Positions 1-4,860 of a stretch of DNA of 5,311 nucleotides are shown piece by piece. The stretch is taken from NCBI GenBank assembly GCA_030670605.1, contig DAOVBK010000126.1:1-5311 (forward strand). The letters run 5' to 3'. The position numbers and the translations under genes were made by a program. This DNA is from Candidatus Stahliibacteriota bacterium. Lineage in GTDB: Bacteria > Hydrothermota > Tepidihabitantia > SM23-42. The first letter of the stretch is position 1. Every line of letters starts with the position of its first letter. Below the pieces are notes generated by a model, which was not told where the DNA came from, searched no databases, and saw only the letters and a program-made list of their open reading frames with translations.

Positions 1-730
1 GTGAAACATGGGTATCCAGAAGAGCTAATTCCCCAGCGACGTTCTCCTTTAATCGATTGTTAAGAGTAGTATGCTTTCCCAGTCGTGTAGTAATTCCCTG
101 GAGTGATGATACTGCGTGGTCAAGATTCTCAAGGGATTGAAATGCATGAGACAGTAATCCTTCGGAACGCGTAGAAAGCGTAATCATGCTAACGAGTTCC
201 GCTGTTATGGGCTCGGCAATTTCCTCCAGTTTTTGTACATGTTGATAAAACTCTGCAAAGGGAACGCGGGCTTGGTGTGCTAATGCTAAACATTCTTGCG
301 CAATGATAGCGAGTCCTTTACCTTCTTTGCGTGCATGATGTGCCTTTATTTCAGTATTCTTTGCGAGGCGTGCCAAGGTCTGAGCAGAAGAAAGAAAAAG
401 ATGCGCGTTCTCTTGAATATGGTGAAGTACTTCTGTGATTGCTGCGAGCAGCGCGCGGCTTTGTTTGTGTTGACCTCTGATCTGCTCAATTGCCCGCCTG
501 TGAATTACATAGGACTCTTTTGCACCGTGAGTATCACTCGTAAGTCTTTGGCAATAGCTGGTAATGATTGTGATGAGTTCATCGGTGCGGGTGAACAGAT
601 TGGCAAGCATCTGCATCTGTCGTTTCACATCACTGACAAGGCGAATGTATCGTCGGTGGAGGGTCGCAACAGTTTTGGCGTGACGCGTCACGCATTGCAC
701 TTCTCGATGGTACTCGCTGAAACAGCTCAT
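1..730 (-). CDS. Methyl-accepting chemotaxis-like signalling protein, partial (C-terminus beyond left edge)
   Basis: The minus strand reads open from ATG at 730 to the window edge, 243 codons without a stop; the C-terminus is outside. The product is almost entirely helical with heptad-like spacing, as in a long coiled coil. Residues about 117-155 resemble the chemoreceptor signalling hairpin tip: the stretch NTEIKAHHARKEGKG followed by LAIIAQECLALA lines up without gaps with the family pattern NAAIEAARAGExGRG followed by FAVVAxEVRxLA. In the family this tip binds CheA and CheW. The Glu and Arg positions known to matter in E. coli Tsr (E385, R388) appear here as Lys and His, so normal kinase control may be lost. 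No transmembrane segment or HAMP domain is visible, so the visible part looks cytoplasmic. The start is uncertain: ATG 730 lies 8 bp after a tRNA gene and has no Shine-Dalgarno sequence; GTG at 700 or ATG at 616 are alternatives. Other coiled-coil families are possible but the glycine-bracketed tip favours MCP. Confidence 0.8.
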   Translation of the reverse strand, partial: MSCFSEYHREVQCVTRHAKTVATLHRRYIRLVSDVKRQMQMLANLFTRTDELITIITSYCQRLTSDTHGAKESYVIHRRAIEQIRGQHKQSRALLAAITEVLHHIQENAHLFLSSAQTLARLAKNTEIKAHHARKEGKGLAIIAQECLALAHQARVPFAEFYQHVQKLEEIAEPITAELVSMITLSTRSEGLLSHAFQSLENLDHAVSSLQGITTRLGKHTTLNNRLKENVAGELALLDTHVS

Positions 731-738
731 AGGAGAAA

Positions 739-811
739 TAGCGGCGAAGGGATTTGAACCCCTGACACAGAGATTATGATTCTCCTGCTCTGCCAACTGA
801 GCTACGCCGCC
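739..811 (-). tRNA. tRNA-Met (CAT anticodon, probably elongator)
   Basis: A 73-nt cloverleaf folds on the minus strand. The acceptor arms GGCGGCG and CGCCGCT pair fully, with a G1-U72 wobble. The D stem is GCTC/GAGC with the GG pair in its loop. The anticodon stem is GGAGA/TCTCT with loop ATCATAA, giving anticodon CAT (776-778). The variable loop has 5 nt, the T stem is AGGGG/CCCTT and the T loop TTCAAAT; the discriminator is A. The initiator hallmarks (unpaired C1-A72 and three G-C pairs in the lower anticodon stem) are absent, so it is not initiator tRNA. The start GGCGGCGTAGCTCAG and end CGCCGCTA resemble elongator tRNA-Met of Gram-positive bacteria as I remember it. A lysidine-modified tRNA-Ile2 cannot be excluded by eye. 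The 3' CCA is not encoded, so it must be added after transcription. Confidence 0.97.
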
Positions 812-818
812 CAGCAAA

Positions 819-846
819 AATATACACGAAATTGTAATGATGTCAA
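819..846 (-). promoter_or_regulatory. Sigma70-type promoter of the tRNA-Met gene
   Basis: On the minus strand a perfect -35 box TTGACA (841-846) is followed after 16 bp by TATATT (819-824). The expected transcription start, 7 nt beyond the -10 box, is at about 812, one base before the tRNA 5' end. The tRNA would therefore have almost no 5' leader. Transcription may continue into the chemoreceptor-like gene 8 bp past the tRNA. Confidence 0.75.
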
Positions 847-879
847 TGCCCAACCATTGAGGAGAGAACCTTCGTTGTT

Positions 880-1109
880 GTCATTGCGAGGAATGCCGAG
901 CTTGACGAGGTATGACGAAGTCCTGACCTTCGGTCGACTCCGTTCGCGTAGGAACGTGAGTTCCTACGGAAGAGTTCCCGCGGAAGGATTCTCGTGCTAT
1001 GCACGGAACAATCTCATGAAATATGCAAAAGATTGTTCCGCATTGATGCAATCAATGCGAGAATTCACGCAAAACGGAACCACGCCTTGTAAGCAAGGCT
1101 CGCAATAAC
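880..1109. repeat. Hairpin-rich intergenic element with CATTGCGAG-type inverted ends
   Basis: The stretch begins GTCATTGCGAG (880-890) and ends with the inverted copy CTCGCAATAAC (1099-1109), 10 of 11 bases matching. A further direct near-copy, TCAATGCGAG, lies at 1052-1061. Between the ends are stem-loops with perfect stems: 925-935 (4 bp), 947-968 (9 bp, arms CGTAGGAAC and GTTCCTACG), 975-985 (4 bp), 993-1005 (5 bp), 1004-1040 (11 bp, arms CGGAACAATCT and AGATTGTTCCG), 1039-1059 (9 bp, 3-nt loop) and 1084-1099 (6 bp). The ends and the AACAATCTC core resemble a dispersed palindromic family (GTCATTGCGAG... with GCAATCTC inside) that I know from intergenic regions of many bacteria; this would be a decayed member. 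It encodes no transposase, so it may be a MITE- or REP-like sequence. No convincing gene lies in 812-1381. Confidence 0.6.
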
Positions 1110-1141
1110 GCCTTAGCACTTCTGCGACTCACTACTGTGCG

Positions 1142-1325
1142 CTCGAAAGGTAACTCTCCTTTACTGTTCGAGTGAATCCGCATGTTGTGTGGCGGATGAA
1201 TCGAGAAGCGACATTGACGAACTTCTCGATGCGTCTTGTCTATGACCGGACTTACTCGAAGGACAACTCCTCATAGATGTTCCTGCTATGCTCAGGATTA
1301 TATCAATATGTTACTTCGGGGAAGT
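1142..1325. repeat. Second block of consecutive stem-loops, between the repeat element and larE
   Basis: The run of inverted repeats continues past the CATTGCGAG-bounded element. Perfect arms are CTCGAA/TTCGAG (1142-1147 and 1167-1172, with an inner AGG/CCT), ATCCGC/GCGGAT (1176-1181 and 1192-1197), a 9-bp stem with arms 1200-1208 and 1222-1230, CTATGA/TCATAG (1240-1245 and 1271-1276), TCCTG/CAGGA (1281-1285 and 1293-1297) and ACTTC/GAAGT (1313-1317 and 1321-1325). None is followed by a T-run on either strand, so none is a standard intrinsic terminator. On the minus strand the block would form the 3' region of the larE transcript. It could be a structured non-coding RNA, a second decayed repeat copy or a processing/decay barrier. 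I recognise no known RNA family (not tmRNA, RNase P or SRP RNA). Confidence 0.5.
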
Positions 1326-1381
1326 GTGTGTAGTGAAGAAACAGCTTGTAGTATAGTGGATAAACCGTCTATTTTATATGG

Positions 1382-2197
1382 CTACTTTCTTCGACGATTC
1401 AAGCTGCCGGTCTGATATCCCTCAAGGTCGAGGGTTGTATACAGATACCCTAGTTTGTGGAAGTACTTTGTAATTCTTGTACGGTTGCGCACGATTTTCT
1501 TAAAATCCTTCGGTGAAACTTCAATGCGGGCGATCGGGTCATGGTCCCGCACCCTGACCCGCGTGACTTTTAATTTTCTAAGATAGCTTTCTGCTGAATC
1601 AATCCGTTCCAAGAGTTCTGTGGTAATTTTTCTGCCAAAAGGAACACGGGTGGCAAGACATGCCATTGCCGGCTTATCCGAGTTGGGGAGGCCGTATTTT
1701 TTGGCAAGGCGCCGTATTTCGTGCTTGTGCATGCCGGCTTCAATGAATGGCGATACGATTCGCAATTCTCTCAATGCACGCAAGCCCGGACGGTACTCCC
1801 GCAAATCAGAAGCATTACTTCCTTCAATGACAGTATAGCCCTGCTGAACTGCGATTTTCTTGAGCTTCCTGAAGAGTGCTGTTTTGCAGTAATAACACCG
1901 GGTTCCCGGGTTGCTGGTGAACTTCTTCCTGTGCAATTCACCCGAAGCAAATACAATGTGCTTACAGTGCAATTTCCTGGCAATTCGTTTGGCAAGCTCA
2001 AGTTCCTGTTTTGGGTGAATGGGTGAGGAGGCAGTGACCGCAATCACGCGATCCTGTAATGCGTCCTTCGCGAGCGTAAGTAAGAGCGTGGAATCAACAC
2101 CGCCGGACAGTGCAACGACGACACCTGGCTGTTTTGTAAGGATATCGTTGATTGTACGCAGTTTTTTACGTAAAGACATTGCTCGACGAGCGTGCAT
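1382..2197 (-). CDS. larE: LarE-type ATP-dependent sacrificial sulfur transferase (PP-loop)
   Basis: The product of 271 residues, the usual LarE length, is an N-type ATP pyrophosphatase. It carries the PP-loop SGGVDS (residues 31-36), the RCYYCK motif (C101, C104), the EGSNASDLREYRPGLRA region (about 125-141), KPAMACLATR with C180, and the typical C-terminal LDLEGYQTGSLN. LarE adenylates the pyridinium dicarboxylate mononucleotide intermediate and transfers sulfur to it to build the nickel-pincer cofactor of lactate racemase and relatives. Known LarE proteins either sacrifice one cysteine or hold a [4Fe-4S] cluster on three cysteines; three suitable cysteines are present here. The Trp commonly preceding DKPA appears as Ser. 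I chose ATG 2197, 26 bp after the upstream stop; ATG 2179 is possible, and TTG 2275 would add 26 residues overlapping the upstream gene. No start has a good Shine-Dalgarno, so translational coupling is likely. larA, larB and larC are not in the window, so the end product is unproven. Confidence 0.9.
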   Translation of the reverse strand: MHARRAMSLRKKLRTINDILTKQPGVVVALSGGVDSTLLLTLAKDALQDRVIAVTASSPIHPKQELELAKRIARKLHCKHIVFASGELHRKKFTSNPGTRCYYCKTALFRKLKKIAVQQGYTVIEGSNASDLREYRPGLRALRELRIVSPFIEAGMHKHEIRRLAKKYGLPNSDKPAMACLATRVPFGRKITTELLERIDSAESYLRKLKVTRVRVRDHDPIARIEVSPKDFKKIVRNRTRITKYFHKLGYLYTTLDLEGYQTGSLNRRRK

Positions 2198-2223
2198 TAT
2201 GAAGTAATTTTCTCGTTCTAGAA

Positions 2224-2487
2224 CTACGCGAGATAGGGCATGAACTCTTTGCTGATTGGAGGTTTCTTCACCCAACGCCGAACTTCGTTTTTGTTATCGA
2301 AAATGATTATCGTTGGGATATCACTTACTTCGTTGAATGCGCCTTCTGTCAAACCGTCGACAGTGTTCATATCAAAGTATTTTACCTCGGCATGGAACCC
2401 GTTTTTCTTTTTGAAGTATTTGATTTTTTTCTGTGCCTCTTTGCACACAGGACAATCGGGTTTGCCAAAGATATAGACTTTTTTCAT
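2224..2487 (-). CDS. Small thioredoxin/glutaredoxin-fold protein (CPVC active site)
   Basis: An 87-residue single-domain thioredoxin-fold protein. It opens with a beta strand (KKVYIFGKP) leading into the redox motif C12-P-V-C15 at the start of a lysine-rich helix, followed by a second strand (about 34-40). The cis-proline signature is DIPTIIIF with Pro58. Length and layout fit the glutaredoxin/NrdH-like class. The CPVC pair should make it a cytoplasmic dithiol-disulfide reductant; there is no signal peptide. The start ATG 2487 is fixed by a strong Shine-Dalgarno, TAAGGAGGT, at 2491-2499. A second purine-rich AGGAG lies near the predicted 5' end of the mRNA, without a start codon at a useful distance. 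It is the first gene of an operon with larE, separated by 26 bp. The pairing suggests it reduces a cysteine, persulfide or cluster intermediate of LarE, but this is inference; a general thiol reductant is the alternative. Confidence 0.88.
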   Translation of the reverse strand: MKKVYIFGKPDCPVCKEAQKKIKYFKKKNGFHAEVKYFDMNTVDGLTEGAFNEVSDIPTIIIFDNKNEVRRWVKKPPISKEFMPYLA

Positions 2488-2531
2488 CGTACCTCCTTAC
2501 TCGGTAGTGTGTCCTTTTCTCCTAACACGCT

Positions 2532-2559
2532 ATTGTAATTGAAATGAGAAAAAAGTCAA
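2532..2559 (-). promoter_or_regulatory. Promoter of the thioredoxin-like/larE operon
   Basis: On the minus strand TTGACT (2554-2559) and TACAAT (2532-2537) are separated by 16 bp that are rich in T. The predicted start of transcription is about 2525, giving a leader of nearly 40 nt that ends in the TAAGGAGGT ribosome binding site. The -35 box faces the -35 box of the divergent M48 promoter across 7 bp. Confidence 0.7.
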
Positions 2560-2566
2560 GTTGTGA

Positions 2567-2594
2567 TTGACGGGACATTGAGAACGGATAGAAT
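2567..2594 (+). promoter_or_regulatory. Promoter of the M48 protease gene (predicted leaderless transcript)
   Basis: TTGACG (2567-2572) and TAGAAT (2589-2594) are spaced by 16 bp on the plus strand. The usual distance puts the first transcribed base at about 2600-2601, on the ATG at 2600, so the mRNA may be leaderless. If ATG 2600 is skipped, the internal ATG at 2615 has a weak GGAAG eight bases before it. Confidence 0.65.
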
Positions 2595-2599
2595 TAGAC

Positions 2600-3754
2600 A
2601 TGGAAGACAACAAGATGCATCCCCTTATTGATGTCGAAAAGCAGCGGGTTGCAAAGCAATACCGTGCACAAAACCGCATAGTCAGTATTGCATCATTTGC
2701 GATTCTGTTAATTGGCCTCCTTGTTTTTTTGTTTTCGGGTATTTCAGGAGGCCTTGTCGCCTTTGCAGAAAATGTTGTGAGCGCCCGTGCGGTCGTCATT
2801 TTCATTTATTTCGCTGTGTTGTACGTGTTCTATTCAGTTATTGCGTGCCCCTTTGTGTACTGGAGTGGTTTTGTTATCGAACACCGGTTCGGCTTTTCAC
2901 GACAGACGTTTCGACAGTGGATTGTCGATTGGATGAAGTCATTTTTCATTGGTTTTATCCTCGGTGGTATTGTTTTCGAAGTCATTTATCTAATCACACA
3001 GGCGTCTGCGCATCTCTGGTGGCTCTGGCTTGCTCTTTTCATGATTCTGTTCAGTGTTATTCTTGCCAACCTTTTTCCGGTATTGATTTTGCCACTTTTT
3101 TACAAAACATCACCGCTTGATGATACTGAGCTGAAACAGCGGATCCAGGCGATGTGCGAGCATGTTAACATACCTATTCAGGGTGTCTTCAGCATTGATC
3201 TGAGCAGCAAGTCAACCAAGGCAAATGCTGCAGTAGCCGGGCTTGGTAATACAAAGAGAATTCTCCTCGGCGACACGCTGCTCGCCGACTACAGTCCAGA
3301 CGAAATTGTCTCAGTGCTTGCCCATGAAATTACGCACTTTGCTGAACACCACACGTGGTGGCTGGTCGGGATTCAATCAGTGGTGACGCTTGTTCTTTTC
3401 TACGTGCTCTATCGCGTGTACCCAGTTCTGTATGGACTTGCTGGGTTTGAACACGTGAGCGAAATAGCCGCCTTCCCCGTGTTTGCGCTCGGGTTTGCGG
3501 CACTTACGTTCATAACGAAGCCATTATCAGCTGGGGTATCTCGGTACTTTGAGCGAAGAGCAGACTGGGGTGCTCTTGATTTGACCGGTGATACAGACAG
3601 TTTTATCGGTGTCATGGCGAAGTTCTGCAACAAACAATTAATGATTGCGTATCCACATCCTCTTATTGAATGGTACAAATACTCCCATCCTTCGCCTGGC
3701 AGGCGCATACGATTTGCAGAAAGGTGGCAAGAAGGCCAGCGCGTACAGAAATAG
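2600..3754 (+). CDS. Ste24-like M48 family membrane zinc metalloprotease
   Basis: A 384-residue integral membrane protease related to CAAX prenyl endopeptidase 1 (Ste24). The zinc motif is HEITH at residues 242-246, with H242 and H246 as ligands and E243 catalytic. The third ligand is expected to be E318 in the SRYFERRAD motif, and the C-terminal YSHPSPGRRI (about 361-370) matches the family's conserved HP...R end. Membrane segments are visible at about 28-46, 64-90, 113-133, 139-166, 253-275 and 287-308, fitting the multi-helix Ste24 barrel; yeast Ste24 is somewhat longer (about 450). Bacteria generally lack CAAX prenylation, so the likely role is membrane-protein quality control or clearance of stuck precursors. 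No ribosome binding site precedes ATG 2600, and the promoter spacing predicts a leaderless message; ATG 2615 would remove five residues. It is divergent from the thioredoxin-like/larE operon, and no terminator with a T-run follows it. Confidence 0.93.
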   Translation: MEDNKMHPLIDVEKQRVAKQYRAQNRIVSIASFAILLIGLLVFLFSGISGGLVAFAENVVSARAVVIFIYFAVLYVFYSVIACPFVYWSGFVIEHRFGFSRQTFRQWIVDWMKSFFIGFILGGIVFEVIYLITQASAHLWWLWLALFMILFSVILANLFPVLILPLFYKTSPLDDTELKQRIQAMCEHVNIPIQGVFSIDLSSKSTKANAAVAGLGNTKRILLGDTLLADYSPDEIVSVLAHEITHFAEHHTWWLVGIQSVVTLVLFYVLYRVYPVLYGLAGFEHVSEIAAFPVFALGFAALTFITKPLSAGVSRYFERRADWGALDLTGDTDSFIGVMAKFCNKQLMIAYPHPLIEWYKYSHPSPGRRIRFAERWQEGQRVQK

Positions 3755-4009
3755 CACGGCATTTTCTCTTGATATCACAGCCTCGAGATGAGATGGAAGT
3801 CCAGCAGGCACACCAGCACCATTTTACTCACCTGTATTCTTGAATTCTTTGCCTTGCAAATGTCAAATGCGCGTCCTCGCATTCAATCCTAGAATGTTGG
3901 CACGAAGAATGCAGGACCGGTCAGCGATATCGAACATTGTGAGATGCCCTCGTGAGATATTGCAGTATTTCATCGGGGTTGAGATCTGACCCCGATACGC
4001 TTCCCACAA
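3755..4009. other. Intergenic region before the yip1-tolC promoter; no gene seen
   Basis: I find no coding frame with recognisable content here. Part of it (from 3921) is covered by a minus-strand open frame that is mainly an antisense shadow of the Yip1 gene. The stretch holds an 8-bp palindrome TGATATCA (3770-3777). It also holds two competing stems that share the arm GCATTC (3879-3884), which can pair with GAATG at 3892-3896 or with GAATGC at 3907-3912. A clean inverted repeat lies at 3972-3996 (listed separately). No intrinsic terminator for the M48 gene is visible. Confidence 0.6.
3972..3996. promoter_or_regulatory. Inverted repeat upstream of the yip1 promoter
   Basis: Perfect 8-bp arms ATCGGGGT (3972-3979) and ACCCCGAT (3989-3996) flank a 9-nt centre that contains AGATCT. 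The repeat ends 13 bp before the -35 box of the yip1-tolC promoter. This placement fits an activator or repressor site. It could also be a terminator stem for read-through from the M48 gene, but no T-run follows on either strand. Confidence 0.45.
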
Positions 4010-4037
4010 TTGACTTTGCTCGATTTCTGGGTAGAAT
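4010..4037 (+). promoter_or_regulatory. Promoter of the yip1-tolC operon
   Basis: TTGACT (4010-4015), a 16-bp spacer, then TAGAAT (4032-4037), the same -10 box as at the M48 promoter. Transcription should start at about 4044, leaving a leader of about 127 nt before the Yip1 start codon. Confidence 0.65.
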
Positions 4038-4094
4038 TGAAGTAGTAGAAGCGTATTTCATGAAACCATATTGCTGTTTTGTGCGTATAAGTAA

Positions 4095-4124
4095 GTGATA
4101 GGCTGCAGGTATGCAGCGTATCAC
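4095..4124 (+). promoter_or_regulatory. Strong two-part hairpin in the yip1 leader RNA
   Basis: Outer arms GTGATA (4095-4100) and TATCAC (4119-4124) and inner arms GCTGCA (4102-4107) and TGCAGC (4112-4117) are perfect complements. They are separated by one G-G mismatch and closed by a GGTA tetraloop. The 30-nt structure lies about 50 nt after the predicted transcription start and 46 nt before the start codon. No T-run follows, so it is not a simple terminator. It could be an mRNA stabiliser, a protein-binding RNA hairpin, or a DNA operator. The sequence GTAAGTGA overlaps its left arm (4091-4098) and recurs at 4151-4158, next to the ribosome binding site. Confidence 0.5.
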
Positions 4125-4170
4125 CTTTGAGGGATTTTGACAGCAGGTCTGTAAGTGAGGAGCATGGAAA

Positions 4171-4848
4171 ATGGGTAGAATGCTTGATGTCTTTTTTGCA
4201 CCAACCAAGGTATTTACATACCTCAAGGAAAAACCGCAGTGGGCGGTCGCCTTTGTCATTGTGCTCATTGTTGTCACGGTCGTGGCAGCCGTTTCTGTCG
4301 GGATTGCGCGCGACACCATCTTAGAACGGCAGGCCGAAGCAATGCGTGAACGGGGCATGACAGAAGAACAGATGGAACAGGCGCTGAGTGTTGCCTCAGG
4401 ACCGTTACTGTACATCTCGAGTGCTGTTGGCGCCGCAATTTTCACGGCGATTATGCTTGTGCTTTTTGCCTTTATTCTAAATCTCTTCATTCCAGTCTTT
4501 AGCGGCACTGCTGCATTCAAAACAGTTTTCTCTCTCATCTCCCACACGGCTTTGGTCAAAGTCCTCGCCGCGATCGTGAAGCTCATTCTGATCATAATGA
4601 CAAAATCGATCTTTGTGACAACATCTCTTGCATTACTCGTACCCAATATGGCACGGGAGTCTTTTGGTTATCAGCTCTTGATGGGTTGCGACTTTTTTGT
4701 TCTATGGGAAATGATTCTTGTCGCAATTGGTATTAACATAACAAACGACGTACCAAAAAAGAGCGCCTACATTCTCGTTTTCCTCATCTGGGTCGTCTCG
4801 CTCTTTATTGGTGCGCTTCTCGGCACTCTTGGTGGCCCAGGAGTATAA
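4171..4848 (+). CDS. Yip1-family multi-pass membrane protein
   Basis: A 225-residue hydrophobic protein. It starts with the short FFAPTKVFTYLKEKPQW segment (8-24) typical of bacterial Yip1-domain proteins, then membrane segments at about 25-45, 78-106, 118-143, 168-190 and 197-219. A charged loop (about 47-72, ERQAEAMRERGMTEEQMEQ) joins the first two helices. The molecular function of bacterial Yip1 proteins is not established; eukaryotic relatives act in vesicle trafficking. The start ATG 4171 is set by GAGGAG at 4157-4162, eight bases upstream. The nearer ATG at 4164 is too close to that site and opens only a four-codon frame ending in TAG at 4176. The TolC-family gene follows after 12 bp, so the two are probably cotranscribed and the product may assist an export system encoded further right. 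Family assignment rests on pattern recognition of the N-terminus and topology. Confidence 0.82.
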   Translation: MGRMLDVFFAPTKVFTYLKEKPQWAVAFVIVLIVVTVVAAVSVGIARDTILERQAEAMRERGMTEEQMEQALSVASGPLLYISSAVGAAIFTAIMLVLFAFILNLFIPVFSGTAAFKTVFSLISHTALVKVLAAIVKLILIIMTKSIFVTTSLALLVPNMARESFGYQLLMGCDFFVLWEMILVAIGINITNDVPKKSAYILVFLIWVVSLFIGALLGTLGGPGV

Positions 4849-4860
4849 CACAGATACTAT

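Noticed and set aside
296..757. Plus-strand open frame of 153 codons
   Set aside because: It lies antisense to the chemoreceptor-like gene and runs into the tRNA; its product is cysteine-rich with no recognisable domain, while the minus-strand frame shows a family motif.
776..1108. Plus-strand open frame of 110 codons
   Set aside because: Its ATG is the complement of the tRNA anticodon, and the rest runs through the palindromic repeat element; the product looks like translated repeat DNA.
739..1109. tRNA and repeat as the attachment site of an integrated mobile element
   Set aside because: No integrase and no repeated tRNA 3' end are visible in the window.
1297..1302. TATAAT on the minus strand, as a possible promoter for the hairpin region
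   Set aside because: The hexamer is perfect but no acceptable -35 box lies 15-18 bp upstream, so it is not listed as a promoter.
1313..1325. ACTTC-GGG-GAAGT hairpin as terminator of the larE operon
   Set aside because: The stem has only 5 bp and no T-run follows on the minus strand.
880..1325. CRISPR array
   Set aside because: The inverted repeats differ from one another in sequence and spacing; there is no repeated unit with regular spacers.
1341..1372. Plus-strand stretch resembling a tRNA D-arm (TAGTATAGTGGATAAACC)
   Set aside because: No matching acceptor, anticodon or T arm follows; the sequence runs into the end of larE.
1721..2043. Open frames on both strands inside larE
   Set aside because: They overlap the conserved PP-loop and cysteine motifs of LarE in other frames and show no domain of their own.
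3921..4646. Long minus-strand open frame of 241 codons
   Set aside because: Mostly antisense to the Yip1 gene; the sequence is the low-complexity, Thr/Ser/Ala/Arg-rich type expected opposite membrane helices, and the plus frame has a promoter, a ribosome binding site and topology.
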